DNA of 7,460 bases, taken from CAZEVY01 sp964515555. GTDB taxonomy: Bacteria > Acidobacteriota > Terriglobia > Bryobacterales > Bryobacteraceae. This document shows positions 1 to 5,256 of the stretch, piece by piece. The stretch covers positions 1-7,460 of the forward strand of contig CAZEVY010000160.1 of NCBI GenBank assembly GCA_964515555.1, given 5' to 3'. Numbering within the stretch: the stretch's first letter is position 1; every line of letters begins with the position of its first letter. A program made the translations under genes and the position numbers. The notes under the pieces are model-generated. The model was given only the letters and a program-made list of their open reading frames with translations. It ran no database searches and was not told the origin of the DNA.

Positions 1-577
1 AGCGCGGCGAAGCGAGCAAGCGGTCGACGGCTTTTTCGAATGCATCCGGCGACGCGTCGGAGAGGAAGGCGTCGAGTTCGGCGGGCGAGGGAGGAAGACC
101 GGTAAGATCGAGCGAAGCCCGGCGCAGCAGCGCTTCGAGCGGCGCCTCCGCCGATGGCGACAGGCCCTCGCGTTCCAGCCGCGCCAGCACGAAGCGGTCG
201 ATCGCACTGCGCGGCCAGTCGCGGCGCGCGACTGCCGGCGGGTCGTGGCGCTTGGGCGGGACGAACGCCCAGTGCGGCTGCCACGCCGCGCCCTGCTCGA
301 TCCAGCGCCGCAGCAGTTCGATCTCGCGTGCTGGTAACGCATCGCCGCCGAGCGGCATGCGCTTGGCCGCCGCGGACTCGGTGACACGGCGCAGGACTTC
401 GCGTTTGGCGGCGTCGCCCGGGTCGGCGTCGAGACGGAGCTTCGAGATGCGCTTACCGGCGTCGGGTCCGTGACAGGTGTAGCAGCGGTCGGAGAGAATC
501 GGGCGGATGTCGCGATTGAACTCGACGGTCTGCGCCGCCGCGCAGGCCGCCAATAACACTGGTATCGCGAGTCTCAC
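1..577 (-). CDS. Planctomycete-type cytochrome c (PSCyt1) / DUF1549 protein, N-terminal part, cut by window edge
   Basis: The visible 192 residues read off the left edge. A short hydrophobic export segment (residues 3-15) is followed by a haem-c motif CYTCH (Cys32, Cys35, His36) and a plausible axial Met in RMPLGG (Met74). This matches the PSCyt1 cytochrome domain. From about residue 124 (AIDRFVLARLEREGLSPS, then LDLTGLPPSPAELDAFL) the start of the DUF1549 domain follows. In the family DUF1553 normally comes next; here that part lies outside the window. These are exported proteins of unknown reaction, often encoded beside DUF1501 genes. I chose GTG at 577 because no in-frame ATG, GTG or TTG lies in the open stretch just upstream and because it gives an export signal. 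That signal is short, and LAAC (residues 9-12) fits a lipobox, so a lipoprotein anchored at Cys12 is possible. Family assignment is firm; the start and anchoring are inferred. Confidence 0.9.
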   Translation of the reverse strand, partial: MRLAIPVLLAACAAAQTVEFNRDIRPILSDRCYTCHGPDAGKRISKLRLDADPGDAAKREVLRRVTESAAAKRMPLGGDALPAREIELLRRWIEQGAAWQPHWAFVPPKRHDPPAVARRDWPRSAIDRFVLARLEREGLSPSAEAPLEALLRRASLDLTGLPPSPAELDAFLSDASPDAFEKAVDRLLASPR

Positions 578-592
578 CCTCGACCGATTATA
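578..592 (-). promoter_or_regulatory. Possible -10 box with a near-leaderless start for the cytochrome gene
   Basis: The minus strand carries a perfect TATAAT (forward 587-592), nine bases before the GTG at 577. Transcription normally starts about seven bases after a -10 box, so the leader would be almost absent. GAGG abuts the start codon, too close for normal ribosome-site spacing, which fits a leaderless or very short leader. No good -35 box is seen at 17-bp spacing, and the AT-rich patch could instead serve the divergent DUF6807 gene, since TATATT lies at 589-594 on the plus strand. Confidence 0.3.
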
Positions 593-643
593 TTGCGGAT
601 CATTACATTGCGGCTCTGGGCCGAGCTGTGGTGTACTTGGGGC

Positions 644-1597
644 ATGAAATCCCCAGCGTTGCTTCCGGTTCTTGCGCTCGCGGCGGCGGCCACCGCGCAG
701 GTCGCCATCACGCCGGAGAATGAAGGCAAGCTGTCGGTGACGGTCGACAAGAAGGCCTTCACCTCGTTCTACTTCGGACCGGAGACGACCAAGCCCTACC
801 TGCATCCGCTTCGCGCGCCGTCGGGGACGGTCATCACGCGCGGCTACCCGATGGAGGAGATCGCCGGCGATGCGCGCGACCACATCCACCAGACCGGGTT
901 CTGGTTCTCGCACGGCGACGTCAACGGCATCGACTTCTGGGCGAATCACCCGACGCAGCAGAACGAGAAAAAAGGGAAGATCCAGATCAAGGGCGCGACC
1001 CGGGTGCGGGGCGGTGCGCGCCAGGGCACGATCGAGGCGACCTTCGAGTGGAAGGACTCCAAGGGCGCCGTGCTGCTCACCGAGGCGCGCAGGATGACCT
1101 TCCATTCGCACCCGACGCTGCGCATCGTCGACTTCGACATCACGCTCACCGGCGTCCAATCGGCGCGCTTCGGCGACACCAAGGAAGGCACCTTCGGCAT
1201 GCGCCTGACGACGGTGTTGGAGGAGCGCAAAACGGGCACGATGACCAACGCCGAGGGCGCGGCCAAGGAGCGCAATGTCTGGGGCAAGCGCTCGCCGTGG
1301 GTGGATTACTCGGGCGAGATCGCCGGCGAGAAGGTCGGCGTGGCGATTCTGGACCACCCGTCGAATCCGAAGCACCCCACCTACTGGCACTCGCGCGCCT
1401 ACGGCCTGTTCGCCGCCAACATTTTCGGCGAGCGCGATTTTCACAACGACAAAACGCGCGACGGCGGCCTGACGCTGGAGCCGGGCAAGTCGTGGCGCTT
1501 CCGGTATCGGGTGATCGTGCACCCGGGCGACGCGGCGGCGGCCGGAATCGCCGCGGAGTTCGCGAAGTTCACCGGGTCGTCGACCAACGGCCGCTAG
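644..1597 (+). CDS. Secreted DUF6807 (PmoA-like family) protein, full length
   Basis: The protein has 317 residues. A signal peptide (residues 1-19: Lys2, a hydrophobic stretch to 16, ending TAQ) predicts export to the periplasm. The mature chain carries the hallmark HIHQTGFWFSHGDVNG (80-95) followed by IDFW, and later DYSG (221-224), LDHPSNPKHPTYWHSRAYG (236-254) and a C-terminal FRYRVIVHPGD (286-296). These fit the DUF6807 family, often labelled 'methane oxygenase PmoA'. That label should not be read as methane oxidation: the membrane PmoA subunit is unrelated and the true function is unknown. I chose ATG 644, preceded by a weak G-rich site (TTGGGGC); an upstream in-frame TTG at 593 would put 17 mostly non-signal residues in front. 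The gene is divergent from the cytochrome gene. Its last 156 codons recur downstream at 2848-3318, and low-GC DNA begins right after its stop, so its 3' end may have been supplied by an insertion. Confidence 0.88.
   Translation: MKSPALLPVLALAAAATAQVAITPENEGKLSVTVDKKAFTSFYFGPETTKPYLHPLRAPSGTVITRGYPMEEIAGDARDHIHQTGFWFSHGDVNGIDFWANHPTQQNEKKGKIQIKGATRVRGGARQGTIEATFEWKDSKGAVLLTEARRMTFHSHPTLRIVDFDITLTGVQSARFGDTKEGTFGMRLTTVLEERKTGTMTNAEGAAKERNVWGKRSPWVDYSGEIAGEKVGVAILDHPSNPKHPTYWHSRAYGLFAANIFGERDFHNDKTRDGGLTLEPGKSWRFRYRVIVHPGDAAAAGIAAEFAKFTGSSTNGR
1127..1597 (+). repeat. Upstream copy of a 471-bp 3'-end duplication (partner 2848-3318)
   Basis: Codons 162-317 plus the stop of the intact DUF6807 gene align with 2848-3318 at a constant offset of 1721 bp and no gaps. 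I count 24 mismatches by eye (about 95% identity): 14 in 1127-1276, none in the 169 bases 1277-1445, and 10 in 1446-1597. Only three change an amino acid. Similarity starts at GTCGAC and stops exactly after the TAG codon. Confidence 0.95.
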
Positions 1598-1600
1598 CCG

Positions 1601-1619
1601 CCGCAACCCAGTTTTGCGG
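1601..1619 (+). terminator. Weak hairpin just after the DUF6807 stop codon
   Basis: CCGCAA (1601-1606) pairs with TTGCGG (1614-1619) around a seven-base loop, four bases downstream of the TAG. No T-run follows, so intrinsic termination is doubtful. It could protect the 3' end of the message or be chance. Confidence 0.25.
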
Positions 1620-1662
1620 GTGCCGAAACTCAACAGGTTCGGATCCAGGCGTTTGGTGTTAC

Positions 1663-1688
1663 GTGAACTTCACCAGGTGCCTTCCTGG
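1663..1688. repeat. Cluster of overlapping short palindromes
   Basis: Three inverted repeats share bases: GTGAA-c-TTCAC (1663-1673), CACC-a-GGTG (1671-1679) and CCAGG-tgcctt-CCTGG (1673-1688). They cannot all form at once, so they are mutually exclusive structures. They lie in the gene-poor stretch 1598-1783, downstream of both the plus-strand DUF6807 gene and the minus-strand membrane gene, where a bidirectional transcript end is possible. No T-tract supports this. Confidence 0.3.
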
Positions 1689-1783
1689 ATGGCCTCACGA
1701 AGCAATCGATCAGTCTTCGACGGCGGAACGTCCACGTCGGCCTCCCACTCATTTTCGCCCACCTGCTGGTGTTCACCGGAGGC

Positions 1784-2719
1784 TTACGGCTTCCGACCAC
1801 GAGACAATCGGCGACGCTCACGCGATGGCTTCTCTGTCGTGGGTTCTATCGCGATTTCAGGCGCTGGCGAACTGACATGAAGCCATCGGGGTGCCAAGAG
1901 ACGATCGTACAATTCCGTTCCAACGGCCAAGGCAGCGATAATGATGAAAACCGCGCCCCACCAAACCACACCAACGTTGTGCCATTCTAGCGCCTTCACC
2001 ACAAAGCTACCGCCCGTCGCTCCACGGACACCTGGGTACACGATCAATAATAAAGCGCCTAGAATCACCACCAGCTTGTACCGCATCGCATACAATTCAA
2101 TAGCCCATGAGATTCTCTTCCCAACTTCGAAATAGTACGCGAGAAGAACACCCGCACTGATGGATTCCAGGCCCAAAGGAGTCCATAGCCTGACGAGTGC
2201 TGTCGCATGAAGGCTGTAAAGCTGATCCTCAGTTGTACCTCTTAGGAACATCGAGACATACTCGTGGCCGATCGTCACGAAAACCGAATGAACCACGCCA
2301 CCGAGGAAGCCGGCGGTAGCAAATACTCGATGGTCTAGAGCAATCGACTTCGACGCCAGTGCCTGGATAAGAATCGAGAGGCTACCCCAGATCAAGTAGT
2401 TGTAGGTTGCTCCTGCGAGCGAATGTGGAAGGAATGTCAGAAGATTTCTAAAGGCTGCAGGCCACGTCTCCGCAGATCCCGCGAGCCGGGCAATTACCGG
2501 TAGGATTACCAAGGCAAGGCCGCCATTCGCGAGCAGCGTGAGAGCTATAGGATCAAGAACTTGACGGGCCAGACTGCGCCCTGAAAACAGGCGAAGAACC
2601 TTCACCTCGTCGAGTTCCGCCCGCGCTGGTGCCTGATGACGTGCCAGGAACGCTATGAACAGCAGCACGAATATTGGTGCGGCTATTTCGCCCAAGAGAT
2701 TTTGAACAAAGTCAGTCAT
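1784..2719 (-). CDS. Unrecognised integral membrane protein with about seven helices
   Basis: I do not recognise this 311-residue protein. Hydrophobic segments at about residues 12-26, 57-78, 101-121, 132-151, 174-197, 214-231 and 248-267 suggest seven membrane helices. The C-terminus (about 268-311) is hydrophilic, with a Pro/Glu stretch followed by a strongly basic end (RERRRLSRGRKP). His residues lie in or near helices (His99, His144, His152), but no known catalytic motif stands out. ATG 2719 is the first start after an upstream stop; its ribosome site is poor (GCGGGAT, inside a hairpin). Base composition is lower in GC than all neighbours, and both flanks are copies of another gene, so it is probably acquired. 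It has no operon partner. In frame beyond its TAA, a further 37 codons look coding-like before a TGA at 1670-1672, so the C-terminus may be an early stop. Being a real gene is likely; function is unknown. Confidence 0.7.
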   Translation of the reverse strand: MTDFVQNLLGEIAAPIFVLLFIAFLARHQAPARAELDEVKVLRLFSGRSLARQVLDPIALTLLANGGLALVILPVIARLAGSAETWPAAFRNLLTFLPHSLAGATYNYLIWGSLSILIQALASKSIALDHRVFATAGFLGGVVHSVFVTIGHEYVSMFLRGTTEDQLYSLHATALVRLWTPLGLESISAGVLLAYYFEVGKRISWAIELYAMRYKLVVILGALLLIVYPGVRGATGGSFVVKALEWHNVGVVWWGAVFIIIAALAVGTELYDRLLAPRWLHVSSPAPEIAIEPTTEKPSRERRRLSRGRKP

Positions 2720-2723
2720 TTAT

Positions 2724-2740
2724 CCCGCTTCGGTCGCGGG
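2724..2740 (-). promoter_or_regulatory. Hairpin covering the ribosome site of the membrane gene
   Basis: On the minus strand CCCGC and GCGGG form a five-base GC-only stem around a seven-base loop, ending about four bases before the ATG at 2719. The GCGGG arm is also the only purine-rich stretch that could serve as ribosome site, so folding would hide it. Translational control is inferred; a five-base stem can also arise by chance. Confidence 0.25.
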
Positions 2741-2743
2741 CTC

Positions 2744-2869
2744 TGAGTCAACAGCTCACAGGTTATCTTAACAGCCTCTGCGTTTGGTACCTACTACGAA
2801 GTTTCCATGGATCACGCTGACGCTCTCATGCTTTATGAAGGGATGAAGTCGACTTCGATATCACGCTGA
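2744..2869 (+). other. Gene-poor junction stretch with a short coding-like reading frame
   Basis: Between in-frame stops at 2744-2746 and 2867-2869 the plus strand reads about 40 codons of natural-looking composition, including TYYEVSMDHADALMLYEG. It runs across the breakpoint at 2848 into the duplicate in a different frame. It could be the remnant of a gene cut off by the rearrangement, or a short frame starting at ATG 2807. No product is assigned. Otherwise 2720-2847 shows no convincing promoter. Confidence 0.2.
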
Positions 2870-2870
2870 C
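2811..2870 (+). repeat. 11-bp direct repeat flanking the right breakpoint
   Basis: ATCACGCTGAC occurs at 2811-2821 in the insert and at 2860-2870 in the duplicated gene end, 49 bp apart, on either side of the breakpoint at 2848. The two copies are read in different frames (His-Ala-Asp versus Ile-Thr-Leu), so this is a DNA-level repeat and not a protein repeat. It may be microhomology used in forming the junction. Confidence 0.6.
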
Positions 2871-3318
2871 CGGGGTGCAGTCGGCGCGCTTCGGCGATAC
2901 CAAGGAAGGCACCTTCGGCATGCGGCTGACGACGGTGCTCGAAGAACGCAAGACCGGCACGATGACCAACGCCGAGGGCGCGGCCAAGGAGCGCAACGTC
3001 TGGGGCAAGCGCTCGCCGTGGGTGGATTACTCGGGCGAGATCGCCGGCGAGAAGGTCGGCGTGGCGATTCTGGACCACCCGTCGAATCCGAAGCACCCCA
3101 CCTACTGGCACTCGCGCGCCTACGGCCTGTTCGCCGCCAACATTTTCGGCGAGCGCGATTTTCACAGCGACAAGACGCGCGACGGCGGTCTCACCCTGGA
3201 GCCGGGCAAGTCGTGGCGCTTCCGGTATCGGGTGATCGTGCATCCGGGCGACGCGGCGTCGGCGGGAATCGCCGCGGAGTTCGCGAAGTTCACCGGGTCG
3301 GCGACCAACGGCCGTTAG
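2848..3318 (+). pseudogene. Truncated second copy of the DUF6807 gene (C-terminal half only)
   Basis: The segment encodes the equivalent of residues 162-317 of the intact upstream protein and ends in its own TAG. It lacks the signal peptide and the conserved HIHQTGFWFSHGDVNG region. An in-frame TGA lies at 2836-2838, just before the homology begins. The first in-frame start inside is GTG 2875 (147 residues) without a convincing ribosome site, so an exported functional product is unlikely. The reading frame is otherwise undamaged. Relative to the intact copy only Asn267Ser, Ala299Ser and Ser313Ala differ, while 21 changes are silent, so it was under protein-level selection until recently. Its stop lies 1 bp from the convergent stop of the POTRA gene, which suggests this is the original 3' end at its native site. 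A short expressed cytoplasmic fragment cannot be excluded. Confidence 0.85.
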
Positions 3319-3319
3319 C

Positions 3320-4528
3320 TCACCGGAACGTAATCTTCAGATCGAGCTCGGTGGGACCCGCGGGAAGCATCTCGCGCGCGACCCGCGTGGCGCGGAGCTT
3401 CGCGACGGAAGGCAACGCCAGCACCTTCTTCAGCCACTCGTCGGCGTAGTCGGGGTTGAAGGGAGCGCCGGAAGCCAGCGTCCACAGCGCGCGCGCCTCG
3501 GCCTCCACCAAGAAGGGCAGGCCCGCCACGACGAGCTTTCCGAAGGAATACCGCGGGCCGCGCCGGTAAAGCACCGTCAGGTCGACCGCGCGCTCCTTCT
3601 CGCGGAATCGCCTCTCGATCTCGTGCGTCGCAGCCACGTAGCCGTCGCGTTTGAGGACGCCCGCGGCGCGGCCGGCGGATTCCATCACCGCGTGCCAGTT
3701 CGCCAGCTCGCCCGCGCGAAAGGCCGCCGCCGCGGTCATTTCCTTCATCGGGATCCGGTCGCCCGCCAGCTCGACTTCGCCCAGGCGGTAGGTCGCGCCC
3801 TCGCGGACGGCGATCGTCAACGCGCCCGCTGCATCGAGCGCGAAATCGGAGTAGACGACGCGCAGGTAACCGCGCTCCTCGTAGATCGGCGTGAGGTTCA
3901 ATTCGAGAATGTGGCGCACCGTTCGAGGCGTGAACTCAGCGCCCGTGAGCGTGCGTTCGAGCGCCGCAATGGCGGTGGCGGCGTCGACGGCCTGGTTGCC
4001 GGCGAGGCGGAACGTGCGCACGCGGGCGGGCTCGGCGGGGCGGAACACGATCTCGTAGCGTCCGGTCGACAGGTCGGACTCGAGCTTGGAGGCGATCTTC
4101 CCGGACACGATGCGCTCGAGGGCCCCGGCCATGCGCGCCCGCGCCGCGTCGTCGAGAGGTATCTCGCGGGCGGCGAGCGGATCGGCGGCCAGAAGCGACT
4201 TCCACAACGCGGCCTCATCGACACCGGGAACGTCGAGCGCCACCGGCGACGGCGGTCCGTTTTCGACCACCAGGAGCGTGAGCTCGTAGCCGCCCTGGAG
4301 CGGCGCGTACCGGAAGTTGACCGACGTGAAGAAGCCCGTCGCGACGAGACCTTGCGAGGCTTTCTCGAAGTCGGCGATCGTCACCGGTTGACCGGCCTTC
4401 AGTCCGCTTGCGGCGGCCACGCGGGCGGCGTCGTAACGCTCAGCGCCTTCGACCCTGACGGCTCGCAGGGGAAACGGCTTCTCCTGCGCCAGCGCCGATG
4501 CGGCCAACAGGACGAAGGCCGCCTTCAC
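3320..4528 (-). CDS. Exported POTRA-repeat protein (BamA/TamA-like) without beta-barrel
   Basis: The protein has 402 residues. A signal peptide (about 1-14, cleavage after ALA) predicts export. Four POTRA-like units follow: about 19-91 (LRAVRVEGAERYDAARVAA, then GFFTSVNFRY), 169-245 (RVRTFRLAGNQAV, then YEERGYLRVVYSDF), 246-322 (YRLGEVELAG, then LKRDGYVAATHEIERRF) and 323-402 (RYSFGKLVVAGLPF). Residues 92-168 are a less typical linker or degenerate unit. In BamA/TamA/FhaC-type proteins such repeats precede an outer-membrane barrel and bind client proteins or partners; here the chain ends right after the last repeat. It is either a periplasmic adaptor or a gene shortened at its 3' end. The GTG start overlaps the pgl stop (GTGA, 4525-4528), implying translational coupling, and there is no strong ribosome site. 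The POTRA call is by sequence pattern; partner and function are unknown. Confidence 0.8.
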   Translation of the reverse strand: MKAAFVLLAASALAQEKPFPLRAVRVEGAERYDAARVAAASGLKAGQPVTIADFEKASQGLVATGFFTSVNFRYAPLQGGYELTLLVVENGPPSPVALDVPGVDEAALWKSLLAADPLAAREIPLDDAARARMAGALERIVSGKIASKLESDLSTGRYEIVFRPAEPARVRTFRLAGNQAVDAATAIAALERTLTGAEFTPRTVRHILELNLTPIYEERGYLRVVYSDFALDAAGALTIAVREGATYRLGEVELAGDRIPMKEMTAAAAFRAGELANWHAVMESAGRAAGVLKRDGYVAATHEIERRFREKERAVDLTVLYRRGPRYSFGKLVVAGLPFLVEAEARALWTLASGAPFNPDYADEWLKKVLALPSVAKLRATRVAREMLPAGPTELDLKITFR

Positions 4529-5256
4529 GGCTCGTCGACCAGCTCGGCCGCCGGGCGGTCGAGGAACCAGGTCACCGCGCGCCCGTGGCGGGCGACGATC
4601 TGCGCGGGATACTTCGACGGCTCGTACTCGCCGTCGACCACCGCGCGGACGGTGGCCGCCTTGTCGGAGCCACCGACGAAGAACACCGCGTGCCGCGCGG
4701 CCAGCAGTGCGCCGGGCAGCAGCGTCACGCGCCACTGCGAGAATTTCTCGACGTAGACGGCGGCGGCGATGTTCTCGTGATCGTCGAGGAGCGGCTCGCC
4801 GGGGAAGAGACTCGCGGTGTGGCCGTCGGGTCCCATGCCGAGATGCACGACGTCGAAATGCGGCAACTCGTCCGGCGCGATTCCGAGCGTCGCGCGAATC
4901 TCGCCGGTGTAGCGCGCGGCGGCCTCTTCGGGACGCAGCTCGCCGTGAATGCGGTGAACGTTCTTCCGCGGAATGCCGGAGGGGACGATGAGCGCCGCTT
5001 CGGCCATGGTGAAGTTGCTCTGCGGGTCGCCGGGCGGGACGCACCGCTCGTCGACCCAGAACAGTTCCACGCGCTCCCAGGGGAACGCCGAAGATGTCAG
5101 GTGTCCGAACAGAATCTTCGGACTCGAACCGCCGGAGATGGCGAGCGTCGCCGGAGCGTTGCCGCGCATGGCTTCTTCGAGACGCGCCCGGATGTGGCGC
5201 GCGCAGGCGTGCGCGGCCTGGCCGGAGTCCGCGTACGAATATCGATGGCCGCTCAC
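4525..5256 (-). CDS. pgl: 6-phosphogluconolactonase (DevB type)
   Basis: The 243-residue protein hydrolyses 6-phosphogluconolactone to 6-phosphogluconate, step two of the cytoplasmic oxidative pentose phosphate pathway. The diagnostic motifs are all present in order: the phosphate-binding loop AISGGSSPK (39-47), FWVDERCVPPGDPQSNF (66-82), and the active-site block HLGMGPDGHTASLFPG (138-153) with the conserved catalytic-type His146. Length matches the short bacterial family of about 230-260 residues. GTG 5256 overlaps the opcA stop by four bases and has a good ribosome site, GGAGG at 5264-5268, seven bases upstream. Four bases also overlap the following POTRA gene. Position between opcA and a POTRA gene, downstream of zwf, supports the assignment. 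Nothing is truncated or missing. Confidence 0.95.
   Translation of the reverse strand: MSGHRYSYADSGQAAHACARHIRARLEEAMRGNAPATLAISGGSSPKILFGHLTSSAFPWERVELFWVDERCVPPGDPQSNFTMAEAALIVPSGIPRKNVHRIHGELRPEEAAARYTGEIRATLGIAPDELPHFDVVHLGMGPDGHTASLFPGEPLLDDHENIAAAVYVEKFSQWRVTLLPGALLAARHAVFFVGGSDKAATVRAVVDGEYEPSKYPAQIVARHGRAVTWFLDRPAAELVDEP

Larger units (their letters stand above)
1598..2847. mobile_element. Inserted foreign-looking segment between the duplicated gene ends
   Basis: This 1250-bp segment sits between the intact DUF6807 gene and its truncated second copy. By hand count, sample 60-base lines inside it are 43-55% GC (43% at 2041-2100, 47% at 2761-2820, 55% at 1921-1980). The flanking duplicate is 67-70% (1021-1080 and 3001-3060). 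It carries one sizeable gene, a membrane protein on the minus strand, plus short coding-like scraps at both ends. Together with the 471-bp duplicate it forms a 1721-bp unit that could have entered by one crossover. No transposase, integrase, terminal inverted repeats or target-site duplication is visible, so 'mobile' is inferred from structure and composition only. Confidence 0.55.

Noticed and set aside
593..643. TTG 593 as start of the DUF6807 protein
   Set aside because: It would add 17 residues (including RLWAELWCTWG) before a textbook signal peptide starting at ATG 644.
644..1597. Particulate methane monooxygenase subunit
   Set aside because: The family label 'PmoA' is historical. The protein is secreted and soluble with no membrane helices like the real PmoA, and no methane-oxidation genes are nearby.
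1048..1875. Plus-strand frame of 275 codons in the DUF6807 gene and beyond
   Set aside because: It overlaps the recognised gene in another frame and is rich in Arg/Ala/Gly/His without motifs; it is not a real gene.
1598..2847. Insert as an IS, integron cassette or prophage
   Set aside because: No transposase or integrase, no terminal inverted repeats, and no attC-type paired core sites. Only a nine-base repeat GCGTTTGGT (1649-1657 and 2780-2788) was found near both ends, which is too short to rely on.
3623..4756. Plus-strand open frame of 377 codons opposite the POTRA gene and pgl
   Set aside because: It is antisense to genes with clear motifs and has the repetitive Arg/Gly composition of a shadow frame.
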